Assembly (NCBI RefSeq): GCF_000179775.1
Contig: NZ_AEEB01000003.1
Coordinates: 744,001 to 808,000, forward strand
Origin: Ahrensia sp. R2A130
Lineage (GTDB): Bacteria; Pseudomonadota; Alphaproteobacteria; Rhizobiales; Rhizobiaceae
DNA length: 64,000 nt
Reading direction: 5' to 3'
Each line of letters starts with the position of its first letter. The first letter of the stretch is position 1. The position numbers and the translations under genes are program-made. The notes below the pieces were generated by a model, which saw nothing but the letters and a program-made list of their open reading frames with translations, was not told the DNA's origin and did no database searches. Shown piece after piece: positions 54,542 to 63,584 of the stretch.

Positions 54542-55407
54542 CGAACGATCACATGAGCCATATTCCGGCATCGATGGAAGTGTCTGCAAAACACGTTCAC
54601 GATGGGAAACTGACCGCGGGCATGCTGCCATCCGGCACCCGCGTTTATATCACCGATGTTGGTGTCGATCCGGTAGAAGACCTCATCAGGGCTGCGGCCA
54701 CAGTTCGCGGCCTCGGCTACTCCCCTGTTCCCCACGTTCCTGCACGCCGCATCGAAAGTGAAGCCGCGCTCGACGCCCGCATTGCCGGGTTGGTGAATGA
54801 AGGCGGCGTCGACGATATTTTGATTATCGCTGGCGAAGCGCCGTCCCAGATGGGGCCGTACTCACAGTCATTGGACATTTTACAAACCGGCGTTGCTGAT
54901 CGTCGTGGCGTGAACTTCATTGCGGTTGGCGGCCACCCCGAAGGTAATCCGGCCTATCTAGGCGTGGACGTAATGAACGTATTGCGTGACAAACTGGCCT
55001 TTGGTGCACAAAGCGATGCAGAATTTCGCATCGTCACACAGTTTGGTTTTGACGGGAAAAAATTCATCGACTGGGCGAAAGCGCTTAAAGCTGATGGCAT
55101 CGACACACCGATTCATCTTGGCGTGGCTGGACCTGCCAAGATCACGACACTCATCAAGTATGCCGCAATGTGTGGCGTTGGTAACTCGCTGAACTTCTTC
55201 AAGAAACGCACTGGCGCAATTGCCATGCTCGCGACCAAACATTCGCCCGAAGAAGTGGTGTCACCCATCGAACAGGCATGGCTGTCCGGCGAAACGAACA
55301 TCACGCAAATGCATGTGTTCCCGTTTGGTGGTCTGCAGGCATCAGCCGATTGGCTACACGAGCGCGGCAGCTATCAAACCGCCCCGCTCGGCCAAGCTCA
55401 CGCTTAG
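54538..55407 (+). CDS. Methylenetetrahydrofolate-reductase-like protein (divergent MTHFR family)
   Basis: A 289-residue protein with the MTHFR barrel pattern: SGTRVYITDVGVDPVEDLI at the start, DILIIAGEAP mid-chain, FIAVGGHPEGNP, then VTQFGFDGKKFIDWAKAL. It is much less like E. coli MetF than its neighbour, so it may use a different folate or do only part of the reaction. It is co-translated with the Virulence_fact gene. The stop overlaps that of the convergent metF by 4 bases. A task in oxidising methyl-THF released by corrinoid demethylation fits best. Confidence 0.8.
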   Translation: MTNDHMSHIPASMEVSAKHVHDGKLTAGMLPSGTRVYITDVGVDPVEDLIRAAATVRGLGYSPVPHVPARRIESEAALDARIAGLVNEGGVDDILIIAGEAPSQMGPYSQSLDILQTGVADRRGVNFIAVGGHPEGNPAYLGVDVMNVLRDKLAFGAQSDAEFRIVTQFGFDGKKFIDWAKALKADGIDTPIHLGVAGPAKITTLIKYAAMCGVGNSLNFFKKRTGAIAMLATKHSPEEVVSPIEQAWLSGETNITQMHVFPFGGLQASADWLHERGSYQTAPLGQAHA

Positions 55408-56309
55408 CTGACGAGGCGCAACTTCGCGCGGGTTTCGCGTCCATCGAAGCAAGCCTGAAACGCGCGGATGGCATCCGCAGTCAAATCCACACGGTTCATA
55501 GAGTAAACGTGAATAGCTTTGACGCCGTTCTGAGCCAAATCACGAACCTGTTCTTGAACGAACTCGCGAGCGACATCAGAGCGCTTTGCCTTGTCATCGC
55601 CGCAAGCCTCAAAACGTTGGCGAAGACCGGCAGGCACCTTTGCACCGCAATCTTCGGCAAAGCTGAAAATCTTCTCAGCGTTAAGAATAGGCATAATGCC
55701 CGGCACCAGCGGTATGGTGACGCCAACATCACGCGCTTCTTTGCGAAAAGCATAGAAGTCATCATTATCGAAGAAAAACTGCGTCATCGCACGGTTGGCC
55801 CCAGCGCGCTGCTTGTCCAGAAGCACAGCAATATCAGCAGCACGGCTTTCCGCCTTGGGGTGAGTTTCAGGGTAGCAAGAAACCGAGATTTCCCATCCAC
55901 GACGCTTACGAAGAGCGCGAACAGCATCGGCCACGGATTCGAACTCACCTAAACCGCCATCATCAGAAGCAGCATCCCCACGCAATACGACAAGATGCTT
56001 GATGCCCGCCTGCCAAAGCTCATCCGTAAAGGCGAACAACTCGGCTTTGGTGGGAAACGTGCAAAGCGTCAGGTGGCTGGCAGTCGGAACTTCAGTCAGT
56101 TGCGACAAGCGGGTGGACCACTCGACAGAACCATCTACAGGCGATGCACCTGCACCGAAAGTCACTGTTTGAAAATCAGGGTCAAAGCGACGCAACGCAT
56201 GAGCGCCGGTTGCCAGCGCGCGCTCTTTTATCAAGCCGTCAGCAGGAAAATACTCAATGGAAACGACGGGCTTACCGGAAATGTCACCGCTGTAGATGGC
56301 ATCGGACAT
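55404..56309 (-). CDS. metF: Methylenetetrahydrofolate reductase MetF
   Basis: A 301-residue FAD-dependent reductase. SIEYFPADG, FQTVTFGAGAS and HLTLC follow the MetF N-terminal pattern, LVVLRGD and ISVSCYPETHP the FAD-binding part, and QFFFDNDDFYAFRKEA and VPGIMPI the folate side. It interconverts 5,10-methylene- and 5-methyl-THF. AGAGG stands 9 bases before the ATG. It is convergent with the MTHFR-like gene and divergent from the pterin methyltransferase with a long upstream gap. Confidence 0.92.
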   Translation of the reverse strand: MSDAIYSGDISGKPVVSIEYFPADGLIKERALATGAHALRRFDPDFQTVTFGAGASPVDGSVEWSTRLSQLTEVPTASHLTLCTFPTKAELFAFTDELWQAGIKHLVVLRGDAASDDGGLGEFESVADAVRALRKRRGWEISVSCYPETHPKAESRAADIAVLLDKQRAGANRAMTQFFFDNDDFYAFRKEARDVGVTIPLVPGIMPILNAEKIFSFAEDCGAKVPAGLRQRFEACGDDKAKRSDVAREFVQEQVRDLAQNGVKAIHVYSMNRVDLTADAIRAFQACFDGRETRAKLRLVS

Positions 56310-56612
56310 AGAAAGAACCTCTTGATCTGTTTTCTAAACTGCGGCCCGCTCTGCAGGCTATAGCTGTAATATTCTGATTGCGCCATTTACTGTGCGGCAC
56401 ACGGCATACTTGAACGTGTGACGAATGTGATGCAAGTCGTATTGGAACATAAGCGGCATTCTGTGTCGCAATATGGTTAGCTGTACCATGCTCGTAAATG
56501 TGTGATTTCATGTCGCGTTTGAGTGAGCCGTTGCCGCGCTATCACCGCAAGAATTACCAGAACAGGCGGCGTTAGACGCGTCGCACACAGACCAATCAGG
56601 ACGAACATCCAC
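56310..56612. promoter_or_regulatory. Divergent intergenic region between metF and the pterin methyltransferase gene
   Basis: A 303-base non-coding stretch, more AT-rich in the middle than the genes around it. It must hold promoters in both directions. On the minus strand AAGAGG precedes the metF start. I see no B12 box and no clear SAM or SAH riboswitch core. No convincing terminator or inverted repeat was found. Confidence 0.4.
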
Positions 56613-57566
56613 ATGACCAGAACAGTCGTTGCCTCCGCCTCGAAGGAAATCGTGATCGGTTTCGAGGAAAAATTCTGCGTCATTGGTGAGCGCATCAACC
56701 CGACAGGCCGTAAGAAACTGGCAGCTGAAATGCAGGCAGGTAACTTTGAGACCGTCAAAGCCGACGCACTGGCGCAAGTTGCAGCAGGTGCAACCATGCT
56801 GGACGTGAACGCAGGCGTCACATCGGTCGATCCCAACGCCACCGAGCCCGCGCTTCTCGTGAAAACGCTGGAGATGGTGCAGGAATTGGTGGACGTGCCA
56901 CTGTCCATCGACAGTTCGGTGACGGCCGCCATCGAGGCAGGTCTGAAGGTCGCCAAGGGTCGCCCGCTGGTGAACTCGGTCACCGGCGAAGAAGAAAAGC
57001 TGGAAGCGATTCTTCCTCTTATCAAAAAATACAACGTACCGGTTGTTGCCATTTCAAACGACGAGACCGGCATTTCCGAAGATCCTGACGTGCGCTTCGA
57101 AGTCGCAAAGAAAATCGTTCAGCACGCCGCCGATTACGGCATCCCCGCGCACGATATTGTCGTGGACCCCCTCGTCATGCCCATCGGCGCGATGGGTACG
57201 GCGGGCCAGCAGGTTTTTGCACTGGTGCGGCGTTTGCGCGAAGAACTCGGTGTGAACACCACATGCGGTCTGTCCAACGTCTCCTTCGGCCTGCCCCATC
57301 GCCACGGCATCAACGCCGCTTTCATTCCCATGTGCATCTCCGCTGGCATGACCAGCGCCATCATGAACCCCTGCCGCCCGCAGGAAATGGAAATGGTCCA
57401 CGCCGCCAATGTGTTGGCAGGCAATGACGCTGACTGCGGCGAATGGATCAGAAACTTCAAGGGCCACGTCGTAGCAGCACCCGGCACCGCCCCTGCAGCT
57501 CCGGTAGCAACAGGCGGTCGCGCCAGTGGACGCCGTGGTGGACGCGCTGCACGTACGGGTTCGTGA
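56613..57566 (+). CDS. Methyl-corrinoid:tetrahydrofolate methyltransferase (pterin-binding domain) with RG-rich C-terminus
   Basis: A 317-residue dihydropteroate-synthase-like barrel. IGERINPTGRKKLAAEM opens the domain, ATMLDVNAGV and VPLSIDSSVTAAIEAGL line the folate pocket, and GLSNVSFGLPHR is the end-of-barrel signature shared with MetH, AcsE and MtgA/MtvA. It should move the methyl group from the corrinoid protein to THF. The last 17 residues are the Arg/Gly tail GGRASGRRGGRAARTGS. ATG 56613 gives the normal N-terminus; CAGGA lies about 11 bases upstream. It leads a three-gene unit with a small membrane protein and RACo. Confidence 0.9.
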   Translation: MTRTVVASASKEIVIGFEEKFCVIGERINPTGRKKLAAEMQAGNFETVKADALAQVAAGATMLDVNAGVTSVDPNATEPALLVKTLEMVQELVDVPLSIDSSVTAAIEAGLKVAKGRPLVNSVTGEEEKLEAILPLIKKYNVPVVAISNDETGISEDPDVRFEVAKKIVQHAADYGIPAHDIVVDPLVMPIGAMGTAGQQVFALVRRLREELGVNTTCGLSNVSFGLPHRHGINAAFIPMCISAGMTSAIMNPCRPQEMEMVHAANVLAGNDADCGEWIRNFKGHVVAAPGTAPAAPVATGGRASGRRGGRAARTGS

Positions 57567-57991
57567 GAAAACAAAGTTTGATAGCAACGGGTGAGCCGAC
57601 CGCCGAGGATGCCGAACTGAATGAAGCTCGTTTCAATCAGGCAAAATATGTTTCAGACCTTGTAGGTATGATAATTCGCGCTGCATTTTGCGCATTCGCA
57701 GCAATTTACCTTTGGAATAATCGTGAAACGACAACTCCCATGTTAGATGGAAGTGTAATTCGTTCGACAGATTATCTGGCGATTGTACCAGTTGCCGCTT
57801 TCACACTCTTTTCCCTCTTCTTGTACATCCGTAGTCTTGAATTGATGAATTTTGCCGTTCGCAAATTCGTCGCGGAGAACCAGTTTAGGATGTCGAAGTC
57901 CTTTGGAAGAGTGCTATCTTTAGCGCTTCAAATCCTTCTCGCGGCCACAATGGTGTCCGCAGTCTGGTCTCTTGCGACGAGAATTCAGTAG
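57563..57991 (+). CDS. Small three-helix membrane protein between the pterin methyltransferase and RACo genes
   Basis: A 142-residue protein with about three membrane helices (roughly residues 35-51, 70-89 and 115-137). The GTG at 57563 overlaps the stop of the methyltransferase gene (GTGA); a TTG at 57578 is an alternative. The coding sequence is more AT-rich than its neighbours. I do not recognise the family. Placement between two core enzymes of corrinoid methyl transfer, with 4-base overlap upstream and 7 bases downstream, suggests a linked role, but nothing in the protein shows it. Confidence 0.65.
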   Translation: MRKQSLIATGEPTAEDAELNEARFNQAKYVSDLVGMIIRAAFCAFAAIYLWNNRETTTPMLDGSVIRSTDYLAIVPVAAFTLFSLFLYIRSLELMNFAVRKFVAENQFRMSKSFGRVLSLALQILLAATMVSAVWSLATRIQ

Positions 57992-57998
57992 TTAGACT

Positions 57999-60047
57999 AT
58001 GAACCAAATATCCGATCCCCTCATAATTTTCACTCCATCCGGCAAGCGCGGGCACTTTCCCGTTGGCACACCTCTCCTCGACGCCGCACGTGAACTCGGC
58101 GTTTATGTCGAATCCGTTTGCGGCGGGCGGGGTATTTGTGGGCGCTGTCAGGTGGAGCCGCAGTTCGGGCAGTTTGCCAAGCACGGCATTACGTCTGCTG
58201 CTGAAAGTGTGTCTGAATGGTCGCCGAAGGAAGCAAGGTTTGTAGAGAAGCGTGGCGATCTGAAGGAAGGCCGACGCCTGTCCTGCTCCGCAACGGTTCA
58301 AGGGCCGATGGTGGTGGAAATTCCTGCCGACGCCACGGTCAGCCAGCAGAGCATTCGCAAAGCTGCCGATACCCGCGACATTCACCGTAACCCCGCAATT
58401 CAGATGTGCTATGTCGACGTCGAAGAGCCCGACATGCACAAACCACTTGGCGATCTCGACAGGCTGAAAGTCGCGCTGGAAACCGAGTGGGGCTTTGAAG
58501 ACCTGCTCGTCTCGCAGCACCTCATTGCGGACGTGCAAAAAATCCTTCGCAAAGGCGAATGGTCCGTCACCGCAGCCATCCATCAAGATTTGGAATCATC
58601 CCGCCCCACCCTTGTGTCGCTATGGCCGGGGCTGAAGAACGAAGCGTTTGGCATCTCCTGCGATATCGGATCGACCACGATTGCGATGAATCTGACCTCG
58701 CTGCTGTCCGGCCGCGTGTTGGCGACGGCGGGCACGTCGAACCCACAAATCCGTTTCGGCGAAGACGTGATGAGCCGCGTTTCTTACGTGATGATGAACC
58801 CGGACGGGCGCGAAAAGCTGACCAACGTACTGCGTGAAGCGCTCAACGAGTTGGTTGGAACAGTATGCGCTGAAGCAGGCATTACCGGCGATGATATCCT
58901 CGACTGCGTTTTCGTCGGCAATCCGATCATGCACCACCTGTTCCTCGGCATCGACCCGACAGAACTGGGCGGCGCGCCATTTGCATTGGCGGTCTCCGGC
59001 GCGGTGCACACTTGGGCAAGCGAGCTGGACTTGAACGTCAACGAAGGCGCGCGGGTCTATGTATTGCCCTGCATCGCGGGCCATGTGGGTGCAGACGCCG
59101 CAGCCGCCACGCTGTGCGAAGCGCCGCAAGCGGCTGACGAAATGACGTTACTCGTGGACGTCGGCACCAACGCAGAAATCGTGCTCGGCCATAAAGGCAG
59201 GACACTTGCTTGCTCCTCGCCGACCGGCCCCGCTTTCGAGGGCGCAGAAATCTCCAGCGGCCAACGCGCCGCGCCAGGCGCGATCGAACGGGTTCGCATC
59301 GATCCTGTCACGCTGGAACCGCGCATTCGCGTCATCGGCGCCGAGATGTGGTCGGATGAGGAAGGTTTTGCCGAAGCCGTGAAGGATATCGGCGTCACCG
59401 GTATCTGTGGCTCCGGAATCATCGAAGTCGTCGCAGAAATGTTCCTCGCTGGCATCGTGTTGCAGGACGGCACGGTGGACGGCGGCAAGGCTGCGAACTC
59501 GCCGCGCATCATCGAAGACAAGCGCACGTTTTCCTACAAGCTATGGCAAGCCGAAGGTGGCCCCGCGATCACTGTAAGCCAAGGCGATATTCGCGCAATC
59601 CAGATGGCGAAAGCTGCACTCTATGCCGGGGTCAAATTGCTGTTGGACAAGCATGGCACGGATCGCGTGGCGAAGGTGTCGCTTGCTGGAGCCTTCGGCA
59701 CCTTTATCGACCCGAAATATGCCCTAGTGCTGGGCCTCGTTCCAGACTGCGAAATCGAAAACGTGAAAGCGGTCGGGAACGCCGCTGGTACCGGTGCGCG
59801 CATGGCGTTGCTCAACAGGAATCACCGTCGCGAAATCGAGTCGACCGTTCGCGAGATCGAGAAGATCGAAACCGCAATCGAGCCACGGTTCCAAGAGCAC
59901 TTCATCAACGCCACGGCATTCCCCAACAAGGTGGACGCGTTTCCGCGGCTTGAAGCAGAAGTGACGCTACCAAAACCTGTCGTCAGCAATGCCACCACAG
60001 ACGGGGCGAGCGGCGGACGCCGGCGCGGTGGCCGGCGCCGCGTCTAA
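57999..60047 (+). CDS. RACo-type reductive activator of corrinoid proteins (2Fe-2S + ASKHA), RG-rich C-terminus
   Basis: A 682-residue ATP-dependent reactivase that reduces accidentally oxidised Co(II) corrinoid. Residues about 8-100 are a plant-type ferredoxin domain with CGGRGICGRC and a later Cys for the [2Fe-2S] cluster. Residues about 210-640 are the DUF4445/ASKHA ATPase, with CDIGSTTIAMNL, VFVGNPIMHHLFLG, LVDVGTNAEIVLG and SGIIEVVAEMFLAG. Family length is normal. The last 14 residues are GASGGRRRGGRRRV, almost the same ending as the bmt-like protein. It should act on the corrinoid protein at 47806. It ends by overlapping the convergent ABC permease gene by 4 bases. Confidence 0.92.
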   Translation: MNQISDPLIIFTPSGKRGHFPVGTPLLDAARELGVYVESVCGGRGICGRCQVEPQFGQFAKHGITSAAESVSEWSPKEARFVEKRGDLKEGRRLSCSATVQGPMVVEIPADATVSQQSIRKAADTRDIHRNPAIQMCYVDVEEPDMHKPLGDLDRLKVALETEWGFEDLLVSQHLIADVQKILRKGEWSVTAAIHQDLESSRPTLVSLWPGLKNEAFGISCDIGSTTIAMNLTSLLSGRVLATAGTSNPQIRFGEDVMSRVSYVMMNPDGREKLTNVLREALNELVGTVCAEAGITGDDILDCVFVGNPIMHHLFLGIDPTELGGAPFALAVSGAVHTWASELDLNVNEGARVYVLPCIAGHVGADAAAATLCEAPQAADEMTLLVDVGTNAEIVLGHKGRTLACSSPTGPAFEGAEISSGQRAAPGAIERVRIDPVTLEPRIRVIGAEMWSDEEGFAEAVKDIGVTGICGSGIIEVVAEMFLAGIVLQDGTVDGGKAANSPRIIEDKRTFSYKLWQAEGGPAITVSQGDIRAIQMAKAALYAGVKLLLDKHGTDRVAKVSLAGAFGTFIDPKYALVLGLVPDCEIENVKAVGNAAGTGARMALLNRNHRREIESTVREIEKIETAIEPRFQEHFINATAFPNKVDAFPRLEAEVTLPKPVVSNATTDGASGGRRRGGRRRV

Positions 60048-61597
60048 ACGCGGTTTTCTGAAGGCCGTAGAAGCCAGGCAAACAGCATAACCAAACCCAC
60101 ACCGATCATCGGCAGCCACGTCAGAATTGGTGCAAGCAACAACACAGCAGCCGTCGCAGCGCAGAAGATCGACGCTAGTGCTTCGCAGATAGTCGCAGCG
60201 CGCGACGACACCTGACGGCGACGGAACAGGCTACGTTTCGCTTGGCTGCGGAACATCAACTGGATGAAAACGGCGCAGGCAGATGCCCCTGCTCCACCGG
60301 CCAGCACCACAGCACCGGCCCATGGCGAGAACATCGCCAACACGGCTGCAAACGGTACCAGCACCCAAGTGATGACAACCATCACGGCTTCGATCTTGGC
60401 GCGCAAAACGGTGGTCGCTTTCACCGGCGCGGTGACAATCAACTCGTGGGCGTCTTCGCCGGAAATCGAAAGCCACGCGAGACCGCCGGCCAACTGGCCA
60501 GCCGCCATAACGATGACGGGGACAACAACCGTATCGACCCCTTCAGCAGAGCCGTAATTCACGTAGAGCAGCAATGCCGGCGGCACGAGATAAAGGATCT
60601 GTTGCAGCGTCTGCGATACCAACCATGGATCACGGGCCAGCAATCGCCATTCTTTTTTCCGCAGACCTGCACGCAGATTCTGGTTGCGCGCAAAGCCCTT
60701 GAAGACCGTTACTTTTGCTTGCGGTTCGCGCAAACCGGCAGCCGCAAGCACGTCCGTTGCAAAGCGACGCGCGGAAAAGCTGACCGTCAGCGCCAACACG
60801 GCGAACCCGAGCACCAACATAAAGGCAAGTGCTGCGCCATTGCCCATCGCGCCGTGCACAGGGATCCACCACGCACTATCCAAAGCGGGCATCGCCGAGG
60901 CGTTTTGAGCGGATTCAAAGAAAGCAAAGCGCGACACGCCTTGCCCGAAAATAATGGCAAAGCCTTGCAGCGCAATGACGAAACCAGCACCGATGATCGC
61001 AGCAACGATTTGCGCGATAAGGCGTGTGCGTTGTGGCCCGAGGAAACGGAAAAGCACCAGTGTCAAAGCAACAGAAAATGCGGTCGACATAAGGCCGAGT
61101 GAAATCAGAACACCGTAAGCGGACAGCCATTTCGGACCATCAAGCCACGCCAGAACATTGATCGCGGGCGACGCAATGAACACGGAAAGCGCCACCGTCT
61201 GGACTGCCAATATGCTGGTGCGGACGTGAAACAGCCGCTCGGCAGACGCAGGAGATGTGAGGATGAGATCCAGATCATCACGCGCATAATATGCGCGGGT
61301 AACGGACTCGATGGCCTGACTGATCATTAGCGACACGAACATCACCAACGAACCGCCGACAATCATCAGCGTTTGTGGCGTGGGACCAATACCTGCTTCA
61401 ACAGCAGGACCGAGCAGCCAAGCAGCATAAGCGTGGATTGCAATCGCAAAGCCGCCAATGATGGCGAACACCAACGCCGTGCGTTGCGGTTTGCCGCCAG
61501 TCATCAAGGACGTGAAATCACGCCAGATCAGCCGCGCTTCATGCCCCGCAAACCAGCGGACCGGCAATATGACAGGGTTTTGTGCAGAGATATTCAT
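60044..61597 (-). CDS. ABC exporter membrane protein
   Basis: A 517-residue integral membrane protein with about ten to twelve hydrophobic helices and no periplasmic binding-protein features. ISQAIESVTRAYYARDDLDLILTSP (in pieces) and the later LRKKEWRLLARDPWLVSQTL are typical of large ABC-2-like permeases that work with a separate ATPase. Its ATG overlaps the stop of the ATPase gene by 4 bases, so the two form one exporter. The substrate is unknown. Confidence 0.8.
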   Translation of the reverse strand: MNISAQNPVILPVRWFAGHEARLIWRDFTSLMTGGKPQRTALVFAIIGGFAIAIHAYAAWLLGPAVEAGIGPTPQTLMIVGGSLVMFVSLMISQAIESVTRAYYARDDLDLILTSPASAERLFHVRTSILAVQTVALSVFIASPAINVLAWLDGPKWLSAYGVLISLGLMSTAFSVALTLVLFRFLGPQRTRLIAQIVAAIIGAGFVIALQGFAIIFGQGVSRFAFFESAQNASAMPALDSAWWIPVHGAMGNGAALAFMLVLGFAVLALTVSFSARRFATDVLAAAGLREPQAKVTVFKGFARNQNLRAGLRKKEWRLLARDPWLVSQTLQQILYLVPPALLLYVNYGSAEGVDTVVVPVIVMAAGQLAGGLAWLSISGEDAHELIVTAPVKATTVLRAKIEAVMVVITWVLVPFAAVLAMFSPWAGAVVLAGGAGASACAVFIQLMFRSQAKRSLFRRRQVSSRAATICEALASIFCAATAAVLLLAPILTWLPMIGVGLVMLFAWLLRPSENRV

Positions 61598-62349
61598 GCT
61601 GCCAGCGCCTGTTCTGCACCGCCATCTTCGACAAGTTCAAGGAAGACCTCTTCCAAGGTCGTGCTACCGCCGACAGAACGTCCGCGTAGTTCATCGAACG
61701 TGCCTTCAGCGATCAGGCGACCATTGGCGATGACACCAATGCGCTGCGCCATGCGTTCAGCAACTTCTAAAATATGGGTGGTCATAATAACCGTTGTTCC
61801 CTGCGCCACCTTGGCCAATAAAACATCTTTCACCTGCCGTGCAGAGCCAGCATCGAGACCCGTAAGCGGTTCATCAAGAATGATGAGCTGCGGCTCGTGA
61901 ACCAGCGCACCGGCCAACGCCACCTTCTGGCGCATACCCTTGGAAAAACCACCACAACGCTGACCAGCATGCGGGCCGAGACCCAACCAATCCACCAATT
62001 CCAGCGAACGCGCCTCGCCCAATGCTGCAGGCACGCCCCAAAGGCCGGACACGAATTCAAGATATTCAAGTGGGGTGAGCTTGTCGTAGATCATCGGCTC
62101 GTCCGATACCCAAGCGACCTTTGCCTTGGCAGCAATCGGATCGGCCAACGCATCTGTACCAAAAACAGAAATGTTTCCGGCATCCGGTTGCAGCAGCCCG
62201 GCCACCATCCGAAGCGTCGTTGTTTTGCCCGCACCGTTCGGCCCAAGCAGCGCGTAAAACTCGCCTCCGCGGACCTCCAGATCAAGGCCCTGAACGGCAG
62301 GTTTATCGAAGGCTTTTACAAGGCCGGAAATCTCAAGAGCAGCGGTCAT
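61594..62349 (-). CDS. ABC exporter ATP-binding protein
   Basis: A 251-residue ATPase of the CcmA/DrrA type. Walker A is GPNGAGKTT, the signature is FSKGMRQKVALA, Walker B is LIILDEPLTGLD, and the H-loop lies in IMTTHILEV. ATG 62349 fits the family N-terminus (ALEISGLVKAF). It is followed with a 4-base overlap by its permease. The pair is not obviously connected with one-carbon metabolism. Confidence 0.9.
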   Translation of the reverse strand: MTAALEISGLVKAFDKPAVQGLDLEVRGGEFYALLGPNGAGKTTTLRMVAGLLQPDAGNISVFGTDALADPIAAKAKVAWVSDEPMIYDKLTPLEYLEFVSGLWGVPAALGEARSLELVDWLGLGPHAGQRCGGFSKGMRQKVALAGALVHEPQLIILDEPLTGLDAGSARQVKDVLLAKVAQGTTVIMTTHILEVAERMAQRIGVIANGRLIAEGTFDELRGRSVGGSTTLEEVFLELVEDGGAEQALAA

Positions 62350-62543
62350 GGCGCAATTCCACAAGGGTTTGTTCACCACCACTATGGCGTTGACCCTTTG
62401 CAAGCCAATGAACAGACTTGGTAAAGGCCAGGTTGATCAATCCGATAGAACCAAACGAATAGCCGCTTTGCGACACAGGCGTTTAGTGTTAGTTTACAGC
62501 GCTGTCCGGCCGGCCAGCACGTTCATCTGCTGGGAGGCATGCG

Positions 62544-63584
62544 ATGGATCAGCTAGAAAGAGGTCAGCAATCGGTGCCCGCAGCACCGTCGCAACCGACC
62601 GAACGCAAAACACGATCGATCGTGTTTTACCTCGTTCCCGATTTTTCGATGATTGCTTTTTCGACAGCCATCGAAGCGTTGCGTCTGGCCAACAGAATGC
62701 TGTGCTGGAAGAGCTACGACTGGCGACTAGCATCTTCTGATGGCAACCCCGTTACGGCATCGAACGGTGTGGAGGTTTCCGTCAACACATCATTGACCGA
62801 CGAGCGGCGCATGTTGGCCGGGCGTGAACGACCGGACATGGTTTTCGTCTGCTCAGGCATAAATGTCGAAAACTTCACGGATAAGTCGCTCTTGGGCTGG
62901 GTGCGCGAGGAGCACAAGCGCGGTGTCGCTGTTGGTGGATTGTGTACCGGCGCTTACGTTCTGGCCTCGGCGGGCCTGTTATCTGGCAGAAGATGCGCCA
63001 TACATTGGGAAAACCTGCCCGGATTTCAGGAAAAATTCCCGAAAGCTGACGTTTATGCCGATCTTTTCGAAGTCGACGGCAATGTCTGGACTTGCGCTGG
63101 CGGTACAGCGGCACTCGATATGATGTTATCGCTCATCGCGGAAGACCATGACGACAACCTCATCAACGCGATTTGCGAACAGGCTTTGACGGACCGTGTG
63201 CGAGGCCCCCACGACCGCCAGCGCTTACCTTTGAGGGCAAGACTGGGTGTTCAGAATGTTCGTATTCTGTCGATCATCGAAATGATGGAAGCCAATCTTT
63301 CAGAACCACTGACACTGCTGGATATTGCTGAATATGCAGGGCTGTCCCGCCGTCAGATCGAACGTTTGTTCCGCCAGAACATGGGGCGTTCACCCGCGCG
63401 GTATTATCTGGAGATCCGGCTGGATCGTGCACGACATCTACTGCTGCAATCATCGCTACCCGTTATCGAAGTCGCCGTTGCCTGTGGCTTCGTTTCGGCC
63501 TCGCATTTTTCCAAATGCTACCGCGAACTCTACGGTCGATCGCCGCAGCAAGAACGAAACGAACGGCAAGACGAGGCGGCTTAA
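62544..63584 (+). CDS. GlxA/GbdR-family AraC transcriptional regulator
   Basis: A 346-residue regulator with a DJ-1/PfpI-like N-terminal domain (about residues 25-200, with VGGLCTGAYVLASAGLLSGRR in two parts and IHWENL) and two AraC-type helix-turn-helix motifs (about 235-335; DIAEYAGLSRRQIERLFR and IEVAVACGFVSASHFSKCYRE). This group includes GbdR and CdhR, which sense glycine betaine, dimethylglycine or carnitine. It is convergent with a dimethylglycine-dehydrogenase-like gene, so control of betaine demethylation is a strong guess. GGGAGG stands 7 bases before the ATG. Confidence 0.92.
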   Translation: MDQLERGQQSVPAAPSQPTERKTRSIVFYLVPDFSMIAFSTAIEALRLANRMLCWKSYDWRLASSDGNPVTASNGVEVSVNTSLTDERRMLAGRERPDMVFVCSGINVENFTDKSLLGWVREEHKRGVAVGGLCTGAYVLASAGLLSGRRCAIHWENLPGFQEKFPKADVYADLFEVDGNVWTCAGGTAALDMMLSLIAEDHDDNLINAICEQALTDRVRGPHDRQRLPLRARLGVQNVRILSIIEMMEANLSEPLTLLDIAEYAGLSRRQIERLFRQNMGRSPARYYLEIRLDRARHLLLQSSLPVIEVAVACGFVSASHFSKCYRELYGRSPQQERNERQDEAA

